A stretch of DNA of 64,000 nucleotides from Streptomyces antarcticus. GTDB taxonomy: Bacteria; Actinomycetota; Actinomycetes; Streptomycetales; Streptomycetaceae. Location: the NCBI RefSeq assembly GCF_026627255.1, contig NZ_JAPNLM010000017.1, forward strand, positions 62,001-126,000, read 5' to 3'. The notes under the pieces are model-generated. The model saw nothing but the letters and a program-made list of their open reading frames with translations, made no database searches and was not told the origin of the DNA. The position numbers were made by a program, and so were the translations under genes. Every line of letters begins with the position of its first letter. Position 1 is the first letter of the stretch. Shown here one piece after another: positions 1-7,873 of this stretch.

Positions 1-399
1 GCGGCCCAGGGCCGGGAGATCTCCGACCTCTTCGTCGACGAGGGCGAGCCGTACTTCCGCGCCCTGGAGCGGCAGGCCGTCGCGGCCGCCGTCGCCGGGC
101 ACACCGGGGTCCTCGCCCTCGGCGGCGGCGCCGTCCTCGACGCGGGCACCCGCGAGCTGCTGGCCGGCCTGCCCGTCGCCTACCTGTCGATGGACGTCGA
201 GGAGGCCGTACGGCGCGTGGGGCTCGGCGCCGCGCGCCCGCTGCTCGCGGTCAACCCGCGCCGCCAGTGGCGCGAGCTGATGGACGCCCGGCGCCCCCTG
301 TACACCGAAGTCGCGCGCGTCGTGGTGGCCACCGACGACCGCACCCCCGAAGAGGTCGCCCAGGCGGTCCTCGACGCTCTGGAGTTGAAGGACGTATGA
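1..399 (+). CDS. aroK: shikimate kinase, C-terminal part (5' end outside window)
   Basis: Shikimate kinase makes shikimate 3-phosphate from shikimate and ATP in the chorismate pathway. The reading frame is open from the first base, so the P-loop half of the protein lies outside the window. What remains holds the family's ISDLFxxxGExxFR segment, the LGGGAV shikimate-binding turn and the lid-region arginine in GAARPLL. The stop codon overlaps the ATG of aroB (ATGA), so the two genes are translationally coupled. The next two genes are aroB and aroQ, which makes this the tail of a shikimate operon. Only the missing N-terminus limits the call. Confidence 0.93.
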   Translation, partial: AAQGREISDLFVDEGEPYFRALERQAVAAAVAGHTGVLALGGGAVLDAGTRELLAGLPVAYLSMDVEEAVRRVGLGAARPLLAVNPRRQWRELMDARRPLYTEVARVVVATDDRTPEEVAQAVLDALELKDV

Positions 400-1487
400 C
401 AGACCAGGTGACGCGCATCCAGGTCGGCGCCAGCGCCGGACACGCCGCGTACGACGTGCTCGTCGGGCGGCAGCTGCTCGGCGAGCTGGGCTCCCTGATC
501 GGTACGAAAGCCCGCCGGGTCGCGGTGATCCACCCCGAGGCGCTGGCCTCGACCGGTGAGGCCCTGCGCGACGACCTGGCCGACCAGGGCTTCGAGGCGG
601 TCGCCATCCAGGTGCCGAACGCCGAGGAGGCCAAGACCATCGAGGTGGCGGCGTACTGCTGGAAGGCGCTCGGGCAGTCCGGCTTCACCCGCACCGACGT
701 GATCGTCGGCGTCGGCGGCGGCGCCACCACCGACCTCGCGGGCTTCGTCGCGGCCACCTGGCTGCGCGGGGTGCGCTGGGTCGCCGTGCCGACCACCGTC
801 CTGGCGATGGTCGACGCGGCCGTCGGCGGCAAGACCGGCATCAACAGCGCCGAGGGCAAGAACCTCGTCGGCGCCTTCCACCCGCCGGCCGGCGTGCTCT
901 GCGACCTGGCGGCCCTGGACTCGCTGCCGGTCAACGACTACGTCAGCGGCCTCGCCGAGATCATCAAGGCCGGGTTCATCTCCGACCCGGTGATCCTCGA
1001 CCTGATCGAGGGCGACCCGGAGGCGGCCCGTACGCCGGCCGGCCCGCACACGGCCGAGCTGATCGTCCGCTCCATCCAGGTCAAGGCCGACGTGGTCTCC
1101 AGCGACCTCAAGGAGTCCGGACTCCGCGAGATCCTCAACTACGGCCACACCCTCGCGCACGCCATCGAGAAGAACGAGCGCTACAAGTGGCGGCACGGCG
1201 CCGCCGTCTCCGTCGGCATGGTCTTCGCCGCCGAGCTGGGCCGCCTGGCGGGCCGCCTCGACGACGCGACCGCCGACCGGCACAAGTCGGTCCTCGCGGC
1301 CGTGGGGCTGCCGCTGACCTACCGCGGCGACCAGTGGCCCAAGCTGCTGGAGACCATGAAGCTCGACAAGAAGTCCCGCGGCGACCTGTTGCGCTTCATC
1401 GTCCTCGACGGACTGGCCAAGCCGACCGTCCTGGAAGGCCCCGACCCGGCCGTGCTCGTGGCCGCGTACGGCGAGGTCGCCGCGTGA
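396..1487 (+). CDS. aroB: 3-dehydroquinate synthase
   Basis: AroB cyclises DAHP to 3-dehydroquinate with NAD and a divalent metal, the second step of chorismate synthesis. The 363-residue product has the usual family length. It shows the glycine-rich GVGGGATTDLAGF cofactor segment and the PTTVLAMVDAAVGGKTGIN block with GKNLVGAFHPP behind it. The metal-binding GHTLAHAIE and HGxAVSxGM segments follow in the C-terminal half. The ATG at 396 overlaps the aroK stop by four bases and the C-terminus overlaps the GTG of aroQ, so aroK-aroB-aroQ is a tightly coupled operon. Confidence 0.97.
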   Translation: MTDQVTRIQVGASAGHAAYDVLVGRQLLGELGSLIGTKARRVAVIHPEALASTGEALRDDLADQGFEAVAIQVPNAEEAKTIEVAAYCWKALGQSGFTRTDVIVGVGGGATTDLAGFVAATWLRGVRWVAVPTTVLAMVDAAVGGKTGINSAEGKNLVGAFHPPAGVLCDLAALDSLPVNDYVSGLAEIIKAGFISDPVILDLIEGDPEAARTPAGPHTAELIVRSIQVKADVVSSDLKESGLREILNYGHTLAHAIEKNERYKWRHGAAVSVGMVFAAELGRLAGRLDDATADRHKSVLAAVGLPLTYRGDQWPKLLETMKLDKKSRGDLLRFIVLDGLAKPTVLEGPDPAVLVAAYGEVAA

Positions 1488-1924
1488 GCCGCCGCGTCCT
1501 GGTGCTCAACGGCCCGAACCTGGGCCGGCTCGGCTCGCGCGAGCCCGACGTGTACGGTGCCACCTCGTACGCCGGGCTCGTCGAGAGCTGCCGCACGCTG
1601 GGGGAGGAGCTGGGCTTCGACGTCGAGGTCCGCGAGACCAACGACGAGGGGCAGCTCGTGCGCTGGCTGCACGAGGCGGCCGACGGCAAGATCCCCGTCG
1701 TGATCAACCCGGGTGCCTTCACGCACTACTCGTACGCCATGAGGGACGCGGCCGCGCAGCGCACCGCGCCGCTCATCGAGGTGCACATCTCGAACCCGTA
1801 CGCCCGCGAGGAATTCCGGCACACCTCGGTCATCGCCTCGGTGGCGACCGGGACCGTGGCGGGCTTCGGCATCGGGTCCTACCGCCTGGCGCTGCGCGCG
1901 CTGGCGGACGAGATCGCGGCCTGA
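1484..1924 (+). CDS. aroQ: type II 3-dehydroquinate dehydratase
   Basis: This enzyme dehydrates 3-dehydroquinate to 3-dehydroshikimate by the type II (trans) route. The 146-residue size and the N-terminal LVLNGPNLGRLGxREP signature are typical of the dodecameric AroQ family. The catalytic tyrosine of the flexible loop (VYGATSY) is present, with the NPGAFTHYS and EVHISNP blocks carrying active-site Asn and His residues. The GTG start at 1484 overlaps the aroB stop (GTGA). It is the last gene of the aro operon; the next gene starts about 100 bases later. Confidence 0.96.
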   Translation: MSRRVLVLNGPNLGRLGSREPDVYGATSYAGLVESCRTLGEELGFDVEVRETNDEGQLVRWLHEAADGKIPVVINPGAFTHYSYAMRDAAAQRTAPLIEVHISNPYAREEFRHTSVIASVATGTVAGFGIGSYRLALRALADEIAA

Positions 1925-2028
1925 CACCGCCGCTGCGGCCCGGCCCGGCGGTCCTGGTGGACCGCCGGGCCCCCGGGGTCATATAACGTTCTCGCATCAG
2001 TCGCCGGAACGAGACGGAGTGGCAGCGG

Positions 2029-2808
2029 ATGCAGCAAGGAGTGGGGGGCGGGGGCGCGGGCTGGGTACAGCCGGGGCCGCATCCCGCGGCGCCCCGGCAG
2101 CCGCCGATACCGCCGGCCCAGGGCTGGCCGGGCAACGCCCCGCAGCCGCCCGCGGTGCCCGCGTACCCGGGATCGGCCACGGGCGCGGTGCCTCCCGTAC
2201 CGGAGCCCACCGGGCACATCCCGCTGCCGCCCGCCGTCCCGGGCACCGGAGGGGCCACCCTCGCCGTCCTGTTGATCGGCCCGGCCGGCGCGGGCAAGAC
2301 CACCGTGGCCCGGCACTGGGCCGGCACCCGTCCGGTGCCGACCGCCCACATCAGCCTGGACGACGTCCGGGAGTGGGTCTGCTCGGGCTTCGCCGACCCG
2401 CAGGCCGGCTGGAACGAGCACTCCGAGGCCCAGTACCGCCTCGCCCGCCGGACGTGCGGATTCGCCGCCCGCAACTACCTCGCCAACGGCATCTCCTGCA
2501 TCCTCGACGACGCCGTCTTCCCCGACCGGCCCGTCGTCGGCCTGGGCGGCTGGAAGCGGCACGTGGGCCCCGCCCTGCTGCCCGTGGTGCTGCTGCCCGG
2601 CCTGGAGATCGTCCTGGAGCGCAACGCGGCCCGCTCCGGCAACCGCCGGCTCTCCGACGAGGAGGTCGCGCGGATCCACGGCCGGATGGCCGGCTGGTAC
2701 GGATCCGGGCTGCCGATCATCGACAACTCCCACCTCGACGTGGAGGGAACGGCCCGGGCCCTCGACGAGACCCTGGCCCGGGCCATCGCGGCTCCCCCCG
2801 CCTGGTAG
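2029..2808 (+). CDS. P-loop kinase-like ATPase with proline-rich N-terminus
   Basis: The 259-residue protein begins with about 70 residues rich in Pro, Gly and Ala, probably disordered. A compact P-loop NTPase domain follows, with Walker A GPAGAGKTT at residues 84-92. The DDVREW and NGISCILDDAVFPDRP segments resemble small ATP-dependent kinases of the AAA_33/zeta-toxin class, in which an aspartate after strand 2 contacts the substrate. RNxxRSGNRRLSDEEV probably forms the lid. The substrate is unknown. It sits between the aro operon and the M24 homologue with gaps of about 100 bases on both sides, so it may be its own unit. Confidence 0.8.
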   Translation: MQQGVGGGGAGWVQPGPHPAAPRQPPIPPAQGWPGNAPQPPAVPAYPGSATGAVPPVPEPTGHIPLPPAVPGTGGATLAVLLIGPAGAGKTTVARHWAGTRPVPTAHISLDDVREWVCSGFADPQAGWNEHSEAQYRLARRTCGFAARNYLANGISCILDDAVFPDRPVVGLGGWKRHVGPALLPVVLLPGLEIVLERNAARSGNRRLSDEEVARIHGRMAGWYGSGLPIIDNSHLDVEGTARALDETLARAIAAPPAW

Positions 2809-2928
2809 GAGCGGGGTTCCGGGCGGCGTGCCCGGCGCTCTGCCGCGGCGCTGTCCGGCGGCGCCGCCCGGCCCCGGCCGGACGCGCTCGCCGGGCCGGA
2901 TGCGCGGGGCGCTCGTACGCTCGAAGAC

Positions 2929-4035
2929 ATGTCAGACGTGTACGCCGCCCGCCGGAACCTGCTCCGCGACCGCTGCGCCGTCGCGGGGAACGCAGCCGCG
3001 CTGGTCACCCGGCCGGCGAACGTCCGCTACCTGTCCGGGGCCTCCCCGGAGGGGGCCGTACTCCTGGTCGGGCCCGCCGACGACGTGCTGTTCTGCCCCG
3101 GGGTCCCGACCGGCGAAGCCGACGAGGGCCGTCTCGACGACCGGCTCGCGGTCTCCGTACTGTCCGGCCCCGGCGGGGACCCCGCCGTCGCGGCCGCCGA
3201 CATGGCCACCGCCGTACGCGCCGACTCCCTGGCGGTGGAGGAGCACCACCTCACGGTGGGCCGGCACCGCGCCCTGCGCTCCGTGGCGCCCCGGCTGCGG
3301 CTGGCCGACCTCGGGACGGCGGTGGAGCAGCAGCGCCTCGTCAAGGACGAGGAGGAGATCGCCTGCCTGCGGATCGCCGCGGAGATCGCCGACCAGGCCC
3401 TCGGCGAGCTCCTGGAATCGATCCTCGTCGGGCGCACCGAACGGCACCTCGCCCTCGAACTGGAGCGCCGCCTGGTCGACCACGGGGCGGACGGGCCCGC
3501 CTTTCCGACCTCCGTGGGCACCGGCCCGCACTCCGGCCGCTCCCGGCACCGGCCCTCCGACCGGCGGGTGGAGGAGGGCGACTTCCTCACCGTCAGCCTC
3601 GGCGCGAACTACCGCGGGTACCGGTGCGAGATCGGCCGTACCTTCGTGATCGGCACCACCCCCGCGGACTGGCAGATCGAGCTGTACGACCTCGTCTTCG
3701 CCGCCCAGCGGGCCGCTCGAGAGGCCCTGCTGCCCGGGGCCGCGTACCGCGACGTGGACCACGCGGCGCGCTCCGTACTGGACTCCGCGGGCCACGGCGA
3801 GGCCCTGGCCCCGTGGACCGGGCACGGCGTCGGTCTCGAAATCGACGAGGACCCGCAGCTTGCACCTACGGCAATGGGTAAACTGGACGCTTGCGTGCCG
3901 GTCACCGTCGAACCGGGGGTTCACCTCCCGGGCCGGGGAGGTGTCCGGATCGATGACACGCTCGTCGTGCGCCCCGAGGCGGACGGCGGTCCCGAGCTAC
4001 TCACCATTACGACCAAGGAGCTGCTCGCGCTCTAG
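2929..4035 (+). CDS. M24 peptidase-fold (aminopeptidase P/prolidase-like) protein with altered metal ligands
   Basis: The 368-residue protein has the creatinase-like N-terminal domain (about residues 1-130) and the pita-bread M24 fold (about 140-368). It lies 59 bases upstream of efp, a usual position for a proline peptidase homologue. M24 enzymes bind two metals through Asp, Asp, His, Glu and Glu. Here the first position is Ser223 (TVSLGA), the second Glu234 (CEIGRT), the third His299 (GHGVG), the fourth Glu328 (VEPG) and the fifth Asp342 (RIDDT). Two acidic positions are only swapped in length, but the first ligand is lost. Metallopeptidase activity is therefore uncertain. ATG 2929 is the natural start. 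Confidence 0.88.
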   Translation: MSDVYAARRNLLRDRCAVAGNAAALVTRPANVRYLSGASPEGAVLLVGPADDVLFCPGVPTGEADEGRLDDRLAVSVLSGPGGDPAVAAADMATAVRADSLAVEEHHLTVGRHRALRSVAPRLRLADLGTAVEQQRLVKDEEEIACLRIAAEIADQALGELLESILVGRTERHLALELERRLVDHGADGPAFPTSVGTGPHSGRSRHRPSDRRVEEGDFLTVSLGANYRGYRCEIGRTFVIGTTPADWQIELYDLVFAAQRAAREALLPGAAYRDVDHAARSVLDSAGHGEALAPWTGHGVGLEIDEDPQLAPTAMGKLDACVPVTVEPGVHLPGRGGVRIDDTLVVRPEADGGPELLTITTKELLAL

Positions 4036-4094
4036 TCCGCTCCGCCGGACTGTGCGCGCACCCGTGGTCTTCCAGTGCAGGAGAATCCGCAACC

Positions 4095-4661
4095 GTGGCT
4101 TCCACGAACGACCTCAAGAACGGCATGGTGCTGAAGCTCGACGGGGGCCAGCTCTGGTCCGTCGTCGAGTTCCAGCACGTCAAGCCCGGCAAGGGCCCGG
4201 CCTTCGTGCGCACCAAGCTGAAGAGCGTGATGTCCGGCAAGGTCGTCGACAAGACGTTCAACGCCGGTACCAAGGTCGAGACGGCCACCATCGACCGCCG
4301 TGACATGCAGTTCTCGTACATGGACGGCGAGTACTTCGTCTTCATGGACATGACCACCTTCGACCAGCTGATGGTCGACAAGAAGGCCGTCGGCGACGCC
4401 GCGAACTTCCTGATCGAGGGCTTCACCGCCTCGGTCGCCCAGCACGAGGGCTCGGTGCTCTACGTCGAGCTCCCGGCCGCGGTCGAGCTCAAGATCGAGC
4501 ACACCGACCCGGGCGTCCAGGGCGACCGCTCCACCGGCGGCACCAAGCCGGCCACGCTGGAGACCGGCTACGAGATCCAGGTCCCGCTGTTCGTCACCAC
4601 CGGCGAGACCGTCAAGGTCGACACCCGCACCAGCGACTACCTCGGCCGGAAGAGCAACTAA
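4095..4661 (+). CDS. efp: translation elongation factor P
   Basis: EF-P binds between the P and E sites of the ribosome and relieves stalling at proline runs. The 188-residue protein has the KOW-like N-terminal domain followed by two OB domains. The loop that reaches the peptidyl transferase centre reads KPGKGPAF, with the tip lysine at residue 33. This is the proline-flanked PGKGP type of loop reported to act without lysine modification in actinobacteria. The C-terminal EP signature TGExVKVDTRTxxYxGR is intact. The GTG start is followed four bases after the stop by nusB. Confidence 0.97.
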   Translation: MASTNDLKNGMVLKLDGGQLWSVVEFQHVKPGKGPAFVRTKLKSVMSGKVVDKTFNAGTKVETATIDRRDMQFSYMDGEYFVFMDMTTFDQLMVDKKAVGDAANFLIEGFTASVAQHEGSVLYVELPAAVELKIEHTDPGVQGDRSTGGTKPATLETGYEIQVPLFVTTGETVKVDTRTSDYLGRKSN

Positions 4662-4664
4662 CCC

Positions 4665-5099
4665 GTGGCTGCTCGGAGCAATGCGCGCAAGCGCGCCTTC
4701 CAGATCCTGTTCGAGGCCGACCAGCGCGGGGTTCCCGTGCGCGAGGTCCTCGCGGACTGGATCCGCCACGCGAGGTCGGACGACCGGCAGCCGCCGGTCG
4801 GCGACTTCACGATGGACCTCGTCGAGGGGTACGCCGACAAGGTGGACCGCATCGACGACCTGATCGTCACCTACTCCGTGGACTGGGAGCTCGACCGCAT
4901 GCCGGTCGTCGACCGGAACATCCTGCGGCTCGGTGCGTACGAGCTGATCTGGGTGGACGGCACCCCCGACGCCGTGGCCATCGACGAGGCGGTCCAGCTG
5001 GCGAAGGAGTTCTCCACGGACGAGTCCCCCTCGTTCGTGAACGGGCTGCTCGCCCGCTTCAAGGACCTGAAGCCGAACCTGCGCCGCGGCGAGAGCTGA
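4665..5099 (+). CDS. nusB: transcription antitermination factor NusB
   Basis: NusB pairs with NusE (ribosomal protein S10) on boxA RNA and helps rRNA transcription resist termination. The 144-residue all-helical protein begins with the family signature RSNARKRAFQILFEAD and contains DRNILRLGAYELIW and PDAVAIDEAVQLAKEFSTDESPSFVNGLL segments typical of the C-terminal half. The GTG at 4665 follows efp with a three-base gap, so efp and nusB form one transcript. A strong hairpin terminator lies about 60 bases past the stop. Confidence 0.96.
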   Translation: MAARSNARKRAFQILFEADQRGVPVREVLADWIRHARSDDRQPPVGDFTMDLVEGYADKVDRIDDLIVTYSVDWELDRMPVVDRNILRLGAYELIWVDGTPDAVAIDEAVQLAKEFSTDESPSFVNGLLARFKDLKPNLRRGES

Positions 5100-5161
5100 C
5101 CGCACGCACGGCACAGCACGGCACAGCACCGCACCGGCAGGACACCGGCGCCCCGCGCCGT

Positions 5162-5206
5162 ACGGAAGGGCCCGCAGCGCACCAACCGCGCTGCGGGCCC
5201 TTCCGT
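5162..5206 (+). terminator. strong hairpin terminator after efp-nusB
   Basis: A perfect 19-bp inverted repeat (5162-5180 pairing with 5188-5206) encloses the seven-base loop ACCAACC. It sits 60 bases after the nusB stop. There is no long U tract, as is usual for Streptomyces terminators. Confidence 0.85.
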
Positions 5207-5246
5207 CTGCCCCCGATGAGGGCCGCCCTCGCGGGCCACACAGAAA

Positions 5247-5293
5247 ACCGGTGGGTCCCAGGAGCCTCTCGCGAGGTCCCGGAACCCACCGGT
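5247..5293 (-). terminator. hairpin terminator downstream of bldD
   Basis: ACCGGTGGGT at 5247-5256 pairs with ACCCACCGGT at 5284-5293. The hairpin lies just beyond the bldD stop on the minus strand, opposite the nusB terminator, so the convergent nusB and bldD transcripts each have their own stop signal. Confidence 0.65.
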
Positions 5294-5324
5294 AAACGTT
5301 TCTGCTGGGCCTGGGCCCGGGGGA

Positions 5325-5825
5325 CTAGGCGTCCTCGTGCGCCACCGCGCGACGCGCGTCAGCGTCCAGGACGCCCCAGCTGATCAGCTGCTCGGTCAGG
5401 ACCGAGGGGGACTGGTCGTAGATGACGGCGAGGGTGCGCAGGTCGTCCTGGCGGATCGACAGCACCTTGCCGTTGTAGTCGCCCCGCTGGCTCTGGATGG
5501 TGGCCGCGTACCGCTGGAGGGGGCCGGCCTTCTCGGCGGGTACGCCCGCCAGGCGCTCCAGGTCGAGCCGGAGCTTCGGCGGCGGCTCGGCCGCTCCGCC
5601 GGGAGTCGTGCCCGGCAGCAGCTCCTGCACCGGAACCCCGTAGAAGTCCGCCAGCTCGGCAAGGCGCTGGACGGTCACGGCGCGGTCCCCGCGCTCGTAG
5701 GAACCGACCACCACGGCCTTCCAACGGCCCTGGGACTTCTCCTCGACACCATGGAGGGAAAGGCCCTGCTGGGTGCGGATGGCGCGGAGCTTGGCCCCGA
5801 GCTGTTTGGCGTATTCGCTGGACAT
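5325..5825 (-). CDS. bldD: developmental master repressor BldD
   Basis: BldD is the cyclic-di-GMP-dependent repressor that keeps Streptomyces in vegetative growth by silencing sporulation genes. The 166-residue product has an XRE-type helix-turn-helix in its N-terminal half (about residues 9-70). Its C-terminal domain carries the c-di-GMP signature RGD at 114-116, eight residues, then RQDD at 125-128, exactly the published RxD-X8-RxxD arrangement. The start is set at the ATG at 5825 (MSSEYAKQLG), matching known BldD proteins; a longer in-frame extension upstream looks non-coding. It faces away from pyrR, with a promoter and palindrome in between. Confidence 0.98.
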   Translation of the reverse strand: MSSEYAKQLGAKLRAIRTQQGLSLHGVEEKSQGRWKAVVVGSYERGDRAVTVQRLAELADFYGVPVQELLPGTTPGGAAEPPPKLRLDLERLAGVPAEKAGPLQRYAATIQSQRGDYNGKVLSIRQDDLRTLAVIYDQSPSVLTEQLISWGVLDADARRAVAHEDA

Positions 5826-5888
5826 AACGCTCCCGGACGCTGTGACGCTGTGACGACATGGACAACGTGCGGCTCCGCCGCGTGGCTG

Positions 5889-5931
5889 GTAACTCACTGT
5901 GAGGTTACGCAGCGTTACTTGGATGCGTCAA
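5889..5931 (-). promoter_or_regulatory. bldD promoter with a palindrome over the -10 box
   Basis: On the minus strand, TTGACG (5926-5931) and TAACCT (5902-5907) are separated by 18 bases, a good sigma-HrdB-type promoter about 75 bases upstream of the bldD ATG. A 20-bp imperfect palindrome with arms GTAAC and GTTAC around CAC-T-GTG (5889-5908) covers the -10 box. bldD is known to repress itself, so this is the likely BldD operator. The match to the published BldD consensus is partial. Confidence 0.6.
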
Positions 5932-6061
5932 GCCGAATGCTCCCCGCCAGCCCCTTACGAGGCGCCCCGGGAGCCCCGCGGGAGCCCTCCCGCCCCAGAC
6001 CGGTGCCGGGGCGCCGACCTGCCCCTGGTACCGTGTGAGGCGTACATCAGACGTCCTTTAA

Positions 6062-6096
6062 GGTCCGTCCCGTGAGGCGGAGAAGGAGGTCCTTCC
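6062..6096 (+). promoter_or_regulatory. PyrR-binding loop overlapping the pyrR ribosome binding site
   Basis: The RNA loop UCCCGUGAGGC (6068-6078) fits the Bacillus PyrR recognition core UCCNGNGAGGY at every position. It is closed by a UCCG/CGGA stem (6064-6067 with 6078-6081). The Shine-Dalgarno AAGGAGG lies at 6083-6089, immediately 3' of the stem, and the ATG is at 6097. There is no room for a terminator, so PyrR binding would block translation initiation, as proposed for mycobacteria, instead of promoting attenuation. Confidence 0.75.
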
Positions 6097-6708
6097 ATGG
6101 ACGCTCAGAACGCCGCCCAGACGACCACCGCCCAGACCGCCGCGCACGACCGGGACATGCGCCCCGTGCTCGACGCACAGGACATCGCCCGGGTCCTGAC
6201 CCGCATCGCCCACGAGATCGTCGAACGCGCCAAGGGCGCCGACGACGTGGTGCTCCTCGGCATTCCCACCCGCGGTGTCCACCTCGCCCGCCGGCTGGCC
6301 GCCAAGCTCGAAGAGATCACCGGTACGAAGATCCCTGTCGGCTCCCTCGACATCACCATGTACCGCGACGACCTCCGGATGAAGCCGGCCCGCGCCATCG
6401 GCCGCACCGAGATCCCCGGTGACGACCTCGACGGCCGCCTCGTCGTCCTCGTCGACGACGTGCTCTTCTCCGGCCGCACCATCCGCGCCGCCCTCGACGC
6501 CTTGGGCGACCTCGGCCGCCCCCGCGCCGTTCAGCTCGCGGTCCTCGTCGACCGGGGCCACCGCGAGCTGCCCATCCGCGCCGACTACGTCGGCAAGAAC
6601 CTCCCGACGTCGCTGCGCGAGACCGTCAAGGTCCAGCTCCAGGAGGAGGACGGCAGAGACGCCGTGCTGCTCGGCCAGCGCACCCCCCAGGCGACCGGGC
6701 AGCAGTAG
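6097..6708 (+). CDS. pyrR: pyr operon regulator / uracil phosphoribosyltransferase PyrR
   Basis: PyrR binds pyr mRNA when UMP is plentiful and also has phosphoribosyltransferase activity. The 203-residue protein has a short disordered N-terminus, the GIPTRGVHLARRLA segment, and the PRPP-binding loop LVVLVDDVLFSGRT (about residues 115-128). Both are diagnostic for the family. The start has a strong AAGGAGG site eight bases upstream, which is overlapped by a PyrR recognition loop, so the gene is probably autoregulated. It heads the pyrimidine operon; pyrB follows after 107 bases. Confidence 0.97.
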   Translation: MDAQNAAQTTTAQTAAHDRDMRPVLDAQDIARVLTRIAHEIVERAKGADDVVLLGIPTRGVHLARRLAAKLEEITGTKIPVGSLDITMYRDDLRMKPARAIGRTEIPGDDLDGRLVVLVDDVLFSGRTIRAALDALGDLGRPRAVQLAVLVDRGHRELPIRADYVGKNLPTSLRETVKVQLQEEDGRDAVLLGQRTPQATGQQ

Positions 6709-6815
6709 CCCGCACCGGCCCGGGCCCCCTCGCGGGCCCGCGCCGAAGTCTGCCCTGCCGCACGTCGGCCACGCCCGTCAGCCTGCCTGCCCTCCCGACC
6801 TACGGAGCCATCCAG

Positions 6816-7871
6816 ATGAAGCGCCACCTCATCTCGGCCGCCGATCTCACCCGCGACGACGCCGTCCTGATCCTCGACACCGCCGAGGAGATGGCCCGCG
6901 TCGCGGACCGGCCGATCAAGAAGCTGCCCACCCTGCGCGGCCTCACCGTCGTCAACCTGTTCTTCGAGGACTCGACCCGCACCCGGATCTCCTTCGAGGC
7001 GGCCGCCAAGCGGCTCTCCGCGGACGTCATCAACTTCTCCGCGAAGGGTTCCTCGGTTTCCAAGGGCGAATCCCTGAAGGACACCGCCCTGACCCTGGAG
7101 GCCATGGGCGCCGACGCCGTCGTCATCCGCCACCACGCCTCCGGCGCCCCCTACCGGCTGGCGACCTCCGGCTGGATCGACTCCGCCGTCGTCAACGCGG
7201 GCGACGGCACCCACGAGCACCCCACCCAGGCCCTGCTGGACGCCTTCACCATCCGCCGCCGCCTCGTCGGCCGCGACGCGGGCCTCGGCAAGGACCTCGA
7301 CGGCCGCCGGGTCACCATCGTCGGCGACGTCCTGCACAGCCGGGTGGCCCGCTCCAACGTCCAGCTGCTCCACACCCTGGGCGCCGAGGTCACCGTCGTG
7401 GCCCCGCCGACGCTGGTCCCGATCGGCGTCGGCAGCTGGCCCTGCGAGGTCTCGTACAACCTCGACGAGGTGCTGCCGAAGTCCGATGCGGTGATGATGC
7501 TGCGTGTGCAGCGAGAACGCATGAACGCCGCCTTCTTCCCGACCGAGCGCGAGTACTCCCGCCGGTACGGGCTCGACGGCGACCGCATGGCGAAGATGCC
7601 CGGGCACGCCATCGTGATGCACCCCGGCCCGATGAACCGCGGCATGGAGATCACCGCCCAGGTCGCCGACTCCGACCGGTGCACGGCCGTCGAGCAGGTC
7701 GCCAACGGCGTCTCCACCCGGATGGCCGTCCTCTACCTGCTGCTCGGAGGATCCGAGCCCGCCGTTGCCACCGGCAATGCCCCCGCCCCCGCCGCCTCCC
7801 GCCCGTCGCCCGCCACCACCCCTGAACGAGGCGCTGAGCGCCGTCCCTTTGATGCCGAGGAGAGCAAGTAA
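6816..7871 (+). CDS. pyrB: aspartate carbamoyltransferase catalytic subunit
   Basis: PyrB condenses carbamoyl phosphate with aspartate, the committed step of UMP synthesis. The carbamoyl phosphate motif STRTR lies in FEDSTRTRISFE (about residues 50-61). VVIRHHASGAP, HEHPTQALLDA and MHPGPMNRGMEI blocks of the family follow. At 351 residues it is about 40 longer than the usual chain. The excess is a low-complexity Pro/Ala/Thr-rich tail after residue 310, which is probably disordered. pyrC starts two bases after the stop. No regulatory pyrI gene is present. Confidence 0.97.
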   Translation: MKRHLISAADLTRDDAVLILDTAEEMARVADRPIKKLPTLRGLTVVNLFFEDSTRTRISFEAAAKRLSADVINFSAKGSSVSKGESLKDTALTLEAMGADAVVIRHHASGAPYRLATSGWIDSAVVNAGDGTHEHPTQALLDAFTIRRRLVGRDAGLGKDLDGRRVTIVGDVLHSRVARSNVQLLHTLGAEVTVVAPPTLVPIGVGSWPCEVSYNLDEVLPKSDAVMMLRVQRERMNAAFFPTEREYSRRYGLDGDRMAKMPGHAIVMHPGPMNRGMEITAQVADSDRCTAVEQVANGVSTRMAVLYLLLGGSEPAVATGNAPAPAASRPSPATTPERGAERRPFDAEESK

Positions 7872-7873
7872 AG

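Noticed and set aside
2019..3881. Open frame of 620 codons on the plus strand
   Set aside because: Arg/Gly/Pro-rich shadow of the P-loop and M24 genes in another frame.
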